Part shown: piece by piece, positions 28,531 through 37,841 of the stretch
How positions within the stretch are numbered: the stretch's first letter is position 1
Layout: each line of letters opens with the position of its first letter
The notes under the pieces: model-generated
What the model was told of the DNA's origin: nothing
The model's database searches: none
What the model saw: the letters and a program-made list of their open reading frames with translations, nothing else
Assembly (NCBI RefSeq): GCF_900111195.1
Contig: NZ_FOGL01000025.1
Coordinates: 1 to 53,927, forward strand
Direction: 5' to 3'
Source of the DNA: Gracilibacillus ureilyticus
GTDB lineage: Bacteria; Bacillota; Bacilli; Bacillales; Amphibacillaceae
Length of the DNA: 53,927 nucleotides
Position numbers and translations under genes: made by a program

Positions 28531-31500
28531 TTACACTACTGGCTCTCTGTCCATCTCATGCAATGTCTGGATAAATGATTCTAATATGGTATAACGTTTT
28601 ACAGCTGTATTTTTATCAAACCGGAAAACAACTTTTAACTTCCTGTCCTCCGTACCCAGCTGGATCAACCGTCCATGCTTGTTAGCAAATTCAAATAACT
28701 TCGCCCCATCTAATTCCTGGCTTCTTTTTTCTTCAACTATCAGTTCCAGCTGATTTTTCTTTTCGGAAATGGATTCGACCCGTTCTTTCTTTGCCATCAT
28801 TTTTAATGTTGTTACATGGAAGAGGTTTTCTACCTGCTCCGGATAGTCGCCAAAACGATCAATCAGTTCATCTCTAAGGTCGTGGATATCTTCCTGTGAG
28901 AGAATCGCCTGGAATCGCTTGTACATGTCAATTTTTTGCTTCTCATCTTTAATATACTCATCAGGTATATAGGCATCCACTTTTAGATCTAGTTCTACTT
29001 CGAATGGCTGTACCTCCTCGATTGTTTTCCCCTGCTGTTTTGCCTGTACAGCCTCTTTCAGCATTTGTGAATACATATCAAAACCAACTGAATCAATAAA
29101 GCCATGTTGCTGGGATCCGAGAATATTACCTGCACCACGGATCGATAAATCACGCATAGCTATTTTGAAGCCGGAACCCAGTTCAGTAAATTCTTTAATT
29201 GCCTGCAGTCTTTTTTCAGATACCTCTGTTAAAATTTTATCTTTCTGGTAGGTGAAATAGGCATATGCTACCCTGTTGGACCTGCCGACACGCCCTCTAA
29301 GCTGATAAAGTTGGCTTAAACCCATCCTGTCTGCATCATATACGATTAATGTATTTACATTCGGGATGTCTACACCAGTTTCGATAATGGTAGTACTTAC
29401 CAGAACATCTGCTTCACCTTCTAAAAAGGAGAACATGACATTTTCCAGCTCTGTTTCATTCATTTGTCCGTGGGCAAAAGTTACCCTGGCATCTTCTACC
29501 AGTGCCTGAATTTCCTGTGCCATTCTTTCAATTGACTCCACACGGTTATATAAGAAAAAGACCTGTCCGCCTCGTGCTAATTCACGCTCAATTGCTTCTC
29601 TGACTAATGGACCATTGAATTCCATCACATATGTCTGGATCGGAAAACGGTTTTCCGGTGGAGTTTCGATAACGGAAAGATCCCTTACACCTAACATGGA
29701 CATATGTAATGTTCGCGGAATAGGGGTCGCTGTTAATGTTAAAACATCCACATTTGTTTTCAATTGCTTAATTTTCTCTTTATGCTTCACACCAAAGCGC
29801 TGTTCCTCATCCACAATCAGCAGACCTAAATCTTTATAGACTACATCTTTGGATAAGAGGCGGTGTGTACCAATCACAATGTCTACCATTCCGTTTTTCA
29901 GACCTTTTAATGTCTCTGATTGCTGTTTCCTCGTACGGAAGCGGCTTAACAGGCCAACATTAATCGGAAAATCCTGAAAGCGTTCCATGACCGTTTCATA
30001 ATGCTGTTGGGCTAAAATAGTAGTCGGAACGAGTATAGCTACTTGCTTTCCATCAGCAATTGCCTTAAAGGCGGCCCTGATGGCTACTTCTGTCTTCCCG
30101 TAACCTACATCGCCGCATAGCAGGCGATCCATTGGGCGTTCCTTCTCCATATCTTCTTTAATCTCATTAATACAGCGGATTTGATCCTCTGTCTCCTGGT
30201 AGGGAAATGCTGCTTCAAAATCACGCTGCATTTCCGTATCCTCACTAAACGCGAAACCTTTTGCTGCTTCCCTTTCGGCATATAGCTTTATCAAATCATC
30301 GGCAATATCCTCTACTTTTGACTGGACTTTACTTTTGACTTTTTTCCAGTCGTTTCCTCCAAGGCGATATAGCTTAGGTTCTTTACCTTCTGAACCGACA
30401 TACTTTTGTACAAGGTCAATCTGATCGATTGGAACGTAAAGCTTATCATCACCCGAATATTTCAGAAGCATAAAGTCTTTATGGAGACCAGCTACCTCTA
30501 ACGTTTCAATCCCGATATACCGTCCAATACCGTGGTTTGTATGAACAACATAGTCACCGACCTGCAATTCCTGATAACTTTTAATCCGCTCTGCGTTCGA
30601 TATTTTTTGTTTTCTTTTCGTACGCATTGTTTTCTGTTTAAACAGTTCGTTCTCTGTTACGACAGCAATCTTATGTAAAGGAATCTCAAAACCGCTTTGA
30701 ATACTGCCAACTGTTACAATTGGCTGATCAACAGGTAATGACGGGATATCCTCACTAATTGCCGCATTTATTTGATAATCTTCTAAAACGGAATGAACCT
30801 TTTCTACCCTTTGGTCATTTGGGGCTAATACAATGACAGAATAGCCCGATTTCTTCCATCTTTCCATTTCATTTTGAAACAAGTTCATCTGGCCATGGAA
30901 TTGCTGCATGCTTCGTGTGGACATATTTACAATATTAGATGGATTTGTATTAGGTATGTGACGCAGGAATACCGATAAGTATAATCGGGGCTGATTCATG
31001 TTAGCCCACGTGTCATGCCAGTCAAAGGATAACCTTAAGTCGCTTAATGCCTGGTTGCGGCTGAGGTTGTCCTTTAGCCACTCCCCTTCCTCTTCATCTA
31101 GGTGCATGGCAGTTTCTTGAATTCTACTCATCTCATCTAAAATAATTAAACCATCATCAGGAAGATAGTTTAATAAACTAGTCGGTTGATCATAGAAATA
31201 CGAAATATATTTCTTCATATCCTGAAAGCGCTCGCATTGGTTTAGACGGTCGATGTCTCCCTGAACAGCCTCTGACAACGCTTGTTTATCTTGGCTGCTT
31301 TTCGTTTTTTTCAATGTTTCCTGTAAAGCTTTCTCCATTCTTTGGGCCGCTGTAATTAAGTCATGGTCTGTTGTAAGAAGTTCTGTCGCCGGGCCAATCC
31401 GGGCCTCATCAAGTTTTTCCAGTGACCTTTGGGATTCTGCATCAAAGTATCTGATCGAATCTATTTCATCATCAAACAATTCAACACGCAGCGGGTTATC

Positions 31501-32064
31501 TGCCGTAAGGGGATAGATATCAAGTATTCCGCCACGTATACTGAATTCTCCCGGACTGCTTGTCATTTCCTGTCTCTCATAGCCCATATCAATTAACAGA
31601 CGAATTGTTTCTTCAATATCGAGTATTTTTTCTAACTCAAATTTCAATTGGTACTTTTTCCAATAATCAACCGGCGGTAAAAGCCGCTTTAATCCCGCAA
31701 CAGGAGCAATCATAATTCCATTGTCACCTTTAAGCCATGATGTTAAGGATTCAATCCGCTGGGCTAGTAATTCCGGACTCGCTATCGCCAGTTCTGATGC
31801 GAGCAGCTCATTAACAGGGTATAGATAAATGTCACTTCCCTCTGAGAACTCCAGTAAATCTTCGTATAATTGTTGTGCTTGTGTCAGTTGGTGTGTAACT
31901 ATTAAAACTTTCTTACTGATTGCTTCATGAATTAATGCACTGAACAAGCTTCTTGCTGAACCTGATAACCCTGCAATCACTTGCTCTTTTAATCCGGTGT
32001 TCACACCTTCTATTATGGAATATATATCTTCCTTCTTCCTTAAAAATTGCTTTATTTCCTGCAT
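28531..32064 (-). CDS. mfd: Transcription-repair coupling factor
   Basis: ATPase that removes stalled RNA polymerase at DNA lesions and recruits UvrA. The 1,177-residue protein has UvrB-homology domains at the N terminus (to about residue 350) and a CarD-like RNA polymerase-interacting domain (about 490-560, VGDYVVHTNHGIGRYIGIE). RecG-like translocase motifs follow (LCGDVGYGKTEVA, IVDEEQRFGVKHKE, TATPIPRTLHMS, QLRGRVGRS). The C-terminal TRCF domain begins near 1,000. Length equals the B. subtilis protein. It also has sporulation-linked roles in B. subtilis. Confidence 0.98.
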   Translation of the reverse strand: MQEIKQFLRKKEDIYSIIEGVNTGLKEQVIAGLSGSARSLFSALIHEAISKKVLIVTHQLTQAQQLYEDLLEFSEGSDIYLYPVNELLASELAIASPELLAQRIESLTSWLKGDNGIMIAPVAGLKRLLPPVDYWKKYQLKFELEKILDIEETIRLLIDMGYERQEMTSSPGEFSIRGGILDIYPLTADNPLRVELFDDEIDSIRYFDAESQRSLEKLDEARIGPATELLTTDHDLITAAQRMEKALQETLKKTKSSQDKQALSEAVQGDIDRLNQCERFQDMKKYISYFYDQPTSLLNYLPDDGLIILDEMSRIQETAMHLDEEEGEWLKDNLSRNQALSDLRLSFDWHDTWANMNQPRLYLSVFLRHIPNTNPSNIVNMSTRSMQQFHGQMNLFQNEMERWKKSGYSVIVLAPNDQRVEKVHSVLEDYQINAAISEDIPSLPVDQPIVTVGSIQSGFEIPLHKIAVVTENELFKQKTMRTKRKQKISNAERIKSYQELQVGDYVVHTNHGIGRYIGIETLEVAGLHKDFMLLKYSGDDKLYVPIDQIDLVQKYVGSEGKEPKLYRLGGNDWKKVKSKVQSKVEDIADDLIKLYAEREAAKGFAFSEDTEMQRDFEAAFPYQETEDQIRCINEIKEDMEKERPMDRLLCGDVGYGKTEVAIRAAFKAIADGKQVAILVPTTILAQQHYETVMERFQDFPINVGLLSRFRTRKQQSETLKGLKNGMVDIVIGTHRLLSKDVVYKDLGLLIVDEEQRFGVKHKEKIKQLKTNVDVLTLTATPIPRTLHMSMLGVRDLSVIETPPENRFPIQTYVMEFNGPLVREAIERELARGGQVFFLYNRVESIERMAQEIQALVEDARVTFAHGQMNETELENVMFSFLEGEADVLVSTTIIETGVDIPNVNTLIVYDADRMGLSQLYQLRGRVGRSNRVAYAYFTYQKDKILTEVSEKRLQAIKEFTELGSGFKIAMRDLSIRGAGNILGSQQHGFIDSVGFDMYSQMLKEAVQAKQQGKTIEEVQPFEVELDLKVDAYIPDEYIKDEKQKIDMYKRFQAILSQEDIHDLRDELIDRFGDYPEQVENLFHVTTLKMMAKKERVESISEKKNQLELIVEEKRSQELDGAKLFEFANKHGRLIQLGTEDRKLKVVFRFDKNTAVKRYTILESFIQTLHEMDREPVV

Positions 32065-32146
32065 AATGCTCCCCCTAATGCTTCCTCATAAATAATAGAT
32101 AGTTGATATTAGCAGCTATCCCGATGATAGTGAAACTGCAAAAATG

Positions 32147-32165
32147 CCTTGGTTTTGAACCAAAG
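32147..32165 (-). terminator. Weak terminator-like hairpin between fin and mfd
   Basis: On the minus strand CTTTGGTT-CAA-AACCAAGG forms an 8-bp stem (one G-U pair) followed by CATTTTTGC. It could end or attenuate fin transcription before mfd; the T tract is short. Confidence 0.45.
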
Positions 32166-32230
32166 CTTTTAAAACAGTGTACATTATTCTGTTGTAAAAT
32201 ATGCAGTCACAACTATTCCTTTTTGTTCTA

Positions 32231-32461
32231 TTATTGAATAAAATAATCAAGTTCATGATATGCGGGATTGCTTTCCAATGTGTCCTGGCAGTTCTCACAG
32301 ATTGAGTTTATTTCTAAATGTTCTGTTGGCCTGTGGTTCATTAATCGTGACTTTTCCTCAGTCGTTAAATGTTCCCAGCCAATTTTATTAAGATCGAGCA
32401 TTTGCGAATTTAATCTGCCAACTTCACAGCCGCAATGCTTGCATTTATAAACTAATGCCAT
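32231..32461 (-). CDS. fin: Anti-sigma-F factor Fin (YabK)
   Basis: Forespore protein that binds RNA polymerase and shuts down sigma-F to allow the switch to sigma-G. The 76-residue protein has two CxxC pairs that bind zinc (CKHC near the N terminus, CENC near residue 55) and the conserved GWEHLTTEEK and NPAYHELDYFIQ segments. A GTG three codons upstream (32470) is possible, but the ATG at 32461 has the better distance to AAAGGG. Position between pth and mfd matches B. subtilis. Confidence 0.94.
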   Translation of the reverse strand: MALVYKCKHCGCEVGRLNSQMLDLNKIGWEHLTTEEKSRLMNHRPTEHLEINSICENCQDTLESNPAYHELDYFIQ

Positions 32462-32505
32462 TGTATGCACGCCCTTTTTTAAAGATAATCACTTAAGTTA
32501 GTTTT

Positions 32506-32533
32506 ATTTTTTCCAACTTGGTATGATTTATAC
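32506..32533 (-). promoter_or_regulatory. Candidate sigma-F promoter of fin
   Basis: GTATA (32529-32533) and GGAAAAAAT (32506-32514) on the minus strand, 14 bases apart, resemble sigma-F elements (GYATA and GGnnAnAnT); the usual gap is about one base longer. The same spacing is seen upstream of csfB. Confidence 0.45.
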
Positions 32534-32548
32534 AAGGACGAATTCTAT

Positions 32549-33109
32549 TTATTTATTATATTCATTCATTACTTTTTGAAAAGGCTCTTTCATCCATGCT
32601 TCCAATGCATTCGCAGCATGCTCAATGGACTCATCTAGAACCGCTTTGTCATCTGGCAGGAACTTCCCCAGTACATAATCAATCACAGGGATAGGCTGAA
32701 CAGGTCTTCCTATTCCAAAACGAATCCGGTTAAACCCTTTTGTGCCTAAATGGTCAATAATCGACCGGACACCGTTGTGACCGCCATGTCCACCTGTCTG
32801 TCTTAATCTCACTTTACCTAAGGGTAAGTCCAGATCATCATAAATAACTGCAATATCCTCTGGAGTTAATTGATAAAAATCCATCAATGGACGCAGACAT
32901 TCTCCAGACAAATTCATGTATGTTTGGGGTTCCAGCAGGATTACCTTTTCATTTTCCAAAGTCTCCATTGTATAAAGGCCATTGAATTTATTTTTATCAA
33001 GCTTCCAGTTATGCCGATTCAGTAAATAATCAACAACCATAAAGCCTGCATTGTGTCTTGTTTCCTCATATTTCTTTCCTGGATTACCTAAACCTACGAT
33101 ACACTTCAT
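32549..33109 (-). CDS. pth: Peptidyl-tRNA hydrolase
   Basis: Recycles peptidyl-tRNA released from ribosomes; called spoVC in B. subtilis. The 186-residue protein has the signatures CIVGLGNPGKKYEETRHNAGF (in part, with the catalytic histidine in TRHNAGF), LLEPQTYMNLSG, IYDDLDLPLGKVRLRQ and GGHGGHNGVRSII. It lies between the ctc terminator and fin. Confidence 0.97.
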   Translation of the reverse strand: MKCIVGLGNPGKKYEETRHNAGFMVVDYLLNRHNWKLDKNKFNGLYTMETLENEKVILLEPQTYMNLSGECLRPLMDFYQLTPEDIAVIYDDLDLPLGKVRLRQTGGHGGHNGVRSIIDHLGTKGFNRIRFGIGRPVQPIPVIDYVLGKFLPDDKAVLDESIEHAANALEAWMKEPFQKVMNEYNK

Positions 33110-33175
33110 TTTTTAACTTCCTTTAAATATTATTCTGCTTATCATTTTACCATAACTGAGCAGATACCTTAAGAA

Positions 33176-33200
33176 AAACCGAGCCGGGAAAGCTCGGTTT
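33176..33200 (-). terminator. ctc intrinsic terminator
   Basis: A 9-bp stem (33176-33184 with 33192-33200, AAACCGAGC/GCTCGGTTT) with a 7-base loop and a T tract on the minus strand, just after the ctc stop. Confidence 0.9.
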
Positions 33201-33208
33201 TATTATAA

Positions 33209-33832
33209 TTATTCTTCTGAATCGTTCGTTTCTTCTGTTGCTTCCGGCTCTTCCGTCAGCTCATTCACATCTTCTTCCGGCTGCTTGTCAGGAACAAGAA
33301 TAGATACGACCGTTGTATTTTCATCTTCTAAAATCTCATAATTCTTTCCGTCTCTTAAATCTGATATTAAAATACTGTCACCAATTTCTAAATCAGAAAC
33401 ATTGATTGTAATATTTTCTGGTATCTCATTCGGCTTCGCTCTTAAGGAAAGTTCATACAGCGGCTGTTGTAAAACCCCGCCTGCTTTCGTTCCTGCTGCT
33501 TCACCTTCTAAAACGACCGGTACCTGAACGTCAATTTCCGCTGACATGTTTACTACATAAAAGTCAGCATGTACTAATTCACCTTTCAGCGGGTCCTGCT
33601 GATATTCGTGAAGCATTACATCAAAGCTGTCATTGCCTACTTTCAGTGAAATGATAGCATTTCTTCCTTCATCCCGGACAGTTTTCAGCAATTCCCCACT
33701 ATCTACTGCAACCGGTTTCGGGTCCACATTATATCCATAGATAATTGCCGGCACTCGACCTGCAACCCTTACTTCTCTAGTGTACGAACTTTTCAGATTA
33801 TCTCTATTTTCTGCTTGTAATTCTACTGCCAT
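33209..33832 (-). CDS. ctc: General stress protein Ctc / ribosomal protein bL25
   Basis: 5S rRNA-binding bL25-family protein with the C-terminal TL5 extension, accumulating under stress. The 207-residue protein has the 5S-binding domain (about 1-93, AVELQAENRDNLKSSYTREVR in part), the beta-rich C-terminal domain (about 98-185), and an acidic tail rich in Glu. An upstream in-frame ATG at 33895 would add 21 residues but overlaps the sigma-B promoter; GGAGGGTGA precedes the ATG at 33832. Confidence 0.96.
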   Translation of the reverse strand: MAVELQAENRDNLKSSYTREVRVAGRVPAIIYGYNVDPKPVAVDSGELLKTVRDEGRNAIISLKVGNDSFDVMLHEYQQDPLKGELVHADFYVVNMSAEIDVQVPVVLEGEAAGTKAGGVLQQPLYELSLRAKPNEIPENITINVSDLEIGDSILISDLRDGKNYEILEDENTTVVSILVPDKQPEEDVNELTEEPEATEETNDSEE

Positions 33833-33873
33833 ATTGATCACCCTCCAAGTAAATTTTACACGGTAGTATAATA

Positions 33874-33899
33874 ATTCCCTTAAGTGAGTGAACATAAAC
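33874..33899 (-). promoter_or_regulatory. Sigma-B promoter of ctc
   Basis: On the minus strand GTTTAT (33894-33899), 14-base spacer, GGGAAT (33874-33879): one base off the consensus at each element (GTTTAA-N14-GGGTAT). ctc is the classical sigma-B gene of B. subtilis. Confidence 0.88.
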
Positions 33900-33971
33900 G
33901 TATATTTCTACATAATGGCAATATTTTAACATTTTAATCAAGAGATATTACATTGGCAATCTGAAAGATAA

Positions 33972-34922
33972 TTAATCAAACAGGATACTTACTGATTGTC
34001 TCTCATGAACACGGATAATCGCTTCACTTATTAATGGCGCAACAGATAACTGGGTAATTTTATCAATCAATTTTTCTTCTTTTAACGGAATACTGTTCGT
34101 AACAACTAATTCCTCTATCTTTGAATTCTGAATACGTTCAATTGCCGGACCTGAAAGTACCGGATGAGTACAACAAGCATAAACAGCTTTTGCTCCACTA
34201 TCGATCAGAGCATTTGCTCCAAGGGTAATTGTCCCCGCTGTATCAATAATGTCATCAATCAAAATAGCAGTTTTCCCTTCAATGTTACCGACAATGTTCA
34301 TTACTTCTGCCACATTAGGGCGTGGTCTTCTTTTATCAATAATCGCGATTGGCGCTTTTAAACGATCCGCAAGATTACGTGCTCTTGTCACCCCGCCATG
34401 GTCTGGTGAAACAACAACAATATCATCTAAACCTTTTTTGCTCCAGTAGCTTGAAAGAATCGGAACACCAACCAGCTGATCCACAGGAATATTGAAGAAA
34501 CCTTGAATTTGCGGTGCATGCAGGTCCAGCGTAATTGCTCTCGATGCGCCTGCAGTCTGGAGTAAATCTGCTACAAGTTTTGCAGTAATCGGTTCTCTCG
34601 CTCTCGCCTTTCTGTCCTGTCGAGCATAACCATAATAAGGCATGACAATATTAATCGATTTGGCTGAAGCTCGCTTTAAAGCATCGATCATTATTAACAG
34701 TTCCATAATGTGCTGATTAACTGGTTCACACGTAGATTGAACTACATATACGTCACAACCGCGAATACTTTCTTCAATGTTAATTTGAATTTCACCGTCA
34801 CTAAACTTAGTAACAGAACTTTTTCCTAATTCCACCCCGATATTTGCTGCAATTTCTTCCGCAAGCCTTGGATTCGAATTTAGTGTAAATACCTTTAATG
34901 ATGAATCCTTATATTCAGACAT
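33972..34922 (-). CDS. prs: Ribose-phosphate pyrophosphokinase
   Basis: Makes PRPP, the precursor used by Hpt, PurR signalling, and nucleotide and His/Trp synthesis. The 316-residue protein shows [40 protein letters not shown] in part, the metal-binding region [26 protein letters not shown] and the PRPP loop [13 protein letters not shown]. An ATG at 34940 is possible, but GGAGGG lies seven bases before the ATG at 34922, and the resulting length agrees with B. subtilis Prs (317). Follows glmU closely. Confidence 0.98.
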   Translation of the reverse strand: MSEYKDSSLKVFTLNSNPRLAEEIAANIGVELGKSSVTKFSDGEIQINIEESIRGCDVYVVQSTCEPVNQHIMELLIMIDALKRASAKSINIVMPYYGYARQDRKARAREPITAKLVADLLQTAGASRAITLDLHAPQIQGFFNIPVDQLVGVPILSSYWSKKGLDDIVVVSPDHGGVTRARNLADRLKAPIAIIDKRRPRPNVAEVMNIVGNIEGKTAILIDDIIDTAGTITLGANALIDSGAKAVYACCTHPVLSGPAIERIQNSKIEELVVTNSIPLKEEKLIDKITQLSVAPLISEAIIRVHERQSVSILFD

Positions 34923-34962
34923 GTCGATACCCTCCATCACTTATTTGTTCCAAATTGGATTG

Positions 34963-36327
34963 TTATTTATACTTTTTGGCGTACCCTTCTTTATTAACTT
35001 GCTTTGATCTGCCAATAGACAACGCTTCTCCTGGCACATCTTCAGATATAGTAGATCCAGCTGCAATAAGCGCACCCTTTCCAATCGTGACAGGGGCAAT
35101 TAAATTAGCATTACATCCAATAAAAGCACCATCTTCTATTTTAGTTAAAAATTTATTTTTGCCATCATAATTTACTGTGATCGTACCACAGCCAACGTTC
35201 ACATCACTGCCGACATCGGCATCCCCAATATAGCTTAGATGGGATACTTTACTTCTGTCGTCAATTTTTGATTTTTTCACTTCTACAAAGTTTCCGATCT
35301 TTACATCATTACCAATATTGGCATCTGGTCTAATATGAGCAAAAGGACCAATTTGTACCCGCTGTCCAATATAGCTGGAGGTTGCTACACTATGTTTTAC
35401 CTTCGTATGTGCACCGATATGACAATCAGTTATTTCTGAATTAGGGCCAATCTGGGCATCCTCTTCGATCGTTGTCTCACCATTAATGACACAACCGGGA
35501 TAAATGACAACATCTGATCCTATCTCCACTCCTGGAGCAATATAGGTATTATCAGGGTCAACCATTGTGACACCATTTCGCATATGATATTCATTAATTC
35601 TTTGTTTCATAAGAGTCTCTGCCTGTGATAATGCAACCCTGTCGTTCACACCTATTGTTTCATGGAAGTTTTCTGTTTGAAATGCTGCAACTTTCTCCTG
35701 CTGCTGTTGAGCAATTTCAATTACGTCAGGCAAGTAATATTCTCCTTGTGCATTATCATTGGAAACCTGTTTTAAAGCTTTAAATAATAATTCATTATCA
35801 AAACAATATGTACCTGTATTTATCTCTTTTATTAATTTTTCTTCATCTGAGGCATCTTTCTGTTCAACTATCTTTTCAACCTGATTGTCGCTGTTTCTCA
35901 CAATTCTTCCATATCCCGACGGATCTTCTGCGTGCGCTGTAAGGATGGTTACTTTAGCATTTTCTTTTTCGTGATACTTTATAACAGACTCCAGTGTTTC
36001 TGCAGTTAATAATGGCGTGTCTCCACATACCACTAATGTCGTGCCTTTTTGCCCTGCCAGATATTTTTCAGCTTGCAAAACAGCATGTCCCGTTCCCAGC
36101 TGTTCTTCCTGAATTACATAATGAGAGTCTTCCCCTAACTGTTCCTGTACTTTCTCCGCACCAAAGCCCACAACTGTCGTAATACTCGATAATTGAAGAG
36201 CTTTCAATTGATCAACAACATGCTGTACCATTGGTTTTCCTAGTATAGGGTGCAATACTTTATATAGTTTCGATTTCATCCTCGTACCTTTACCAGCTGC
36301 TAATACAACCGCAAAACGTTTTGACAA
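34963..36327 (-). CDS. glmU: Bifunctional UDP-GlcNAc pyrophosphorylase / GlcN-1-P acetyltransferase
   Basis: Makes UDP-N-acetylglucosamine for peptidoglycan. The 454-residue protein (gcaD in B. subtilis) has the N-terminal uridyltransferase domain with [11 protein letters not shown] and VCGDTPLLT. The C-terminal left-handed beta-helix (from about residue 250) shows hexapeptide repeats, the acetyltransferase segment [12 protein letters not shown]-type [20 protein letters not shown], and the conserved NYDGKNKF. It lies between spoVG and prs as in B. subtilis. Confidence 0.98.
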   Translation of the reverse strand: MSKRFAVVLAAGKGTRMKSKLYKVLHPILGKPMVQHVVDQLKALQLSSITTVVGFGAEKVQEQLGEDSHYVIQEEQLGTGHAVLQAEKYLAGQKGTTLVVCGDTPLLTAETLESVIKYHEKENAKVTILTAHAEDPSGYGRIVRNSDNQVEKIVEQKDASDEEKLIKEINTGTYCFDNELLFKALKQVSNDNAQGEYYLPDVIEIAQQQQEKVAAFQTENFHETIGVNDRVALSQAETLMKQRINEYHMRNGVTMVDPDNTYIAPGVEIGSDVVIYPGCVINGETTIEEDAQIGPNSEITDCHIGAHTKVKHSVATSSYIGQRVQIGPFAHIRPDANIGNDVKIGNFVEVKKSKIDDRSKVSHLSYIGDADVGSDVNVGCGTITVNYDGKNKFLTKIEDGAFIGCNANLIAPVTIGKGALIAAGSTISEDVPGEALSIGRSKQVNKEGYAKKYK

Positions 36328-36484
36328 TATGTTCCCTCCGTTCTAATATCCGCTTACTATCTATTTTTAACCTGTATAACATTTGTACAGTAGAATCCCA
36401 ATTATGAATATATATGAAAACTGACCATTTTTCAATGAATGTTAACCAGGAAAGCTAAAAATCATGGATTGGCGGAAACATACA

Positions 36485-36516
36485 AAAGGGTCTAATCAAG
36501 AATGATCAGACCCTTT
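36485..36516 (-). terminator. spoVG terminator
   Basis: AAAGGGTCT/AGACCCTTT arms (36485-36493 with 36508-36516) and an inner ATCA/TGAT pair, followed by TTTT on the minus strand, 11 bases after the spoVG stop. Some read-through to glmU is likely, as the next 150 bases hold no clear promoter. Confidence 0.85.
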
Positions 36517-36527
36517 AATAAACAATC

Positions 36528-36821
36528 TTATGAAGCTCCTGCTTCTTCAAATTCCACTTCTTCTTCTTCACCAACACGATGGTATTCTTCTAAAACCGCA
36601 TCCTGAATTTTTGATCGAGTACCAGAATTAATGGGATGTGCAATATCTCTAAATTCTCCATCAGGAGTACGCTTAGAAGGCATTGCTACAAACATTCCGT
36701 TGTTTCCATCGATCACACGAATATCGTGGACAACAAATTCGTGATCTAATGTAATAGATGCGATTGCTCGCATTCTTCCATCGGTATTCACGCGGCGTAA
36801 TCTTACGTCAGTTACTTCCAT
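36528..36821 (-). CDS. spoVG: Septation protein and RNA-binding regulator SpoVG
   Basis: Small nucleic-acid-binding protein influencing septation, sporulation and, in other Firmicutes, capsule and virulence. The 97-residue protein has the family core [20 protein letters not shown] in part, [22 protein letters not shown] in part, FRDIAHPI, and an acidic tail. A sigma-H promoter lies upstream. In B. subtilis yabJ (ridA) lies between purR and spoVG; it is missing here. Confidence 0.98.
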   Translation of the reverse strand: MEVTDVRLRRVNTDGRMRAIASITLDHEFVVHDIRVIDGNNGMFVAMPSKRTPDGEFRDIAHPINSGTRSKIQDAVLEEYHRVGEEEEVEFEEAGAS

Positions 36822-36862
36822 TATGTTTCACCACCTTTTCCCTTTTTAAGAACTTAATACAA

Positions 36863-36891
36863 TAATTCAACATCTTTTCTTAAATTCCTGC
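36863..36891 (-). promoter_or_regulatory. Sigma-H promoter of spoVG
   Basis: On the minus strand GCAGGAATT (36883-36891), 11-base spacer, GTTGAATTA (36863-36871). Both match the sigma-H consensus (RnAGGAWWW and RnnGAATWW). A long AT-rich block upstream (36900-36945) resembles the region bound by AbrB in B. subtilis. Confidence 0.9.
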
Positions 36892-36966
36892 TAAAGTAGG
36901 AAAAGTTTTTATTATTTTTTTAAATTTATTTTAGAAAGGTGGTTAAACAACGCCAATTACCTTCGA

Positions 36967-37779
36967 TTAATGGAAGTAGTTCCCTTTTATTACTTCGATT
37001 TGCTTATTATTATCATCGACATTCTTTATTTGAACAAGAGAGGTATACTCATCGACCACTCGCTCTTCTTCATCATCTTCCGCTTCTGCTAAAACACCGA
37101 TCGCCTTCACATTCGCATTAAATTCTTCCAGCAAGCTCTTCATACCATTGATTGTCCCGCCTGCTTTCATGAAGTCATCAATAATACATACATTTTCATT
37201 AGGTTTAAGACTTCTTTTTGACAATACCATTGTCTGAATCTTCTTTGAGGAGCCTGATACATAATTGATACTTACCGTTGACCCTTCAGTTACTTTAGGA
37301 TCACGCCTGACAATAATAACAGGGACGTTCAGGAAGGAAGCAACTGCGTATGCCAGCGGGATACCCTTTGTCGCAACCGTTACAATTGAGTCAATACTCA
37401 ATTCCGCAAACCGTGAGGCGAATAAACGGCCGATATTACGGACTGTATCCGGATTACCTAATATATCACTCATAAAGAGATAACCACCTGGTAAGATACG
37501 GCCAGGGTCTTCTAACTCCTTACATAATTGGTCAATAAATTCCCGGCTTTTGTCTTCTGATACTTGCGGCACATATTTAACACCGCCTGCTGCACCTGAG
37601 ACCGAGGCAAGGTATCCTATTCCATCCTCCCGGAAAATCCGGTTGATGATCGTCAAATCTTCACTGATGGAAGATTTAGCTGCACCGTAAGTATCTGAAA
37701 AAAACGGTAAGGAGATTAACTCCATTGGATGCTCTATTAAATAATTGGTCATTGCCACTAAACGATCGCTGCGTTTCAT
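36967..37779 (-). CDS. purR: Purine operon repressor PurR
   Basis: PRPP-responsive repressor of purine synthesis genes. The 270-residue protein has an N-terminal winged helix (about 1-72: RSDRLVAMTNYLIEHPMELI in part, AKSSISEDLTII) and a phosphoribosyltransferase-like effector domain with the PRPP loop NVCIIDDFMKAGGTINGM. A promoter and a PurBox-like pair lie directly upstream, suggesting autoregulation as in B. subtilis. Confidence 0.97.
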   Translation of the reverse strand: MKRSDRLVAMTNYLIEHPMELISLPFFSDTYGAAKSSISEDLTIINRIFREDGIGYLASVSGAAGGVKYVPQVSEDKSREFIDQLCKELEDPGRILPGGYLFMSDILGNPDTVRNIGRLFASRFAELSIDSIVTVATKGIPLAYAVASFLNVPVIIVRRDPKVTEGSTVSINYVSGSSKKIQTMVLSKRSLKPNENVCIIDDFMKAGGTINGMKSLLEEFNANVKAIGVLAEAEDDEEERVVDEYTSLVQIKNVDDNNKQIEVIKGNYFH

Positions 37780-37791
37780 TACTACACCCCA

Positions 37792-37841
37792 AAATCCGAA
37801 TGATTTGTCGTAAATATAACATTTTATACGGTTTTAATCAA
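37792..37841 (-). promoter_or_regulatory. purR promoter with PurBox-like pair
   Basis: TTGATT (37836-37841) and TATATT (37813-37818) on the minus strand are 17 bases apart; the -35 overlaps the ispE stop. An inverted pair of PurBox-like sequences flanks the -10: AAATCCGAATGAT (37792-37804, plus strand) and AAAACCGTATAAA (37823-37835, minus strand), 18 bases apart. The first is close to AWWWCCGAACWWT, the second is poor. Confidence 0.5.
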
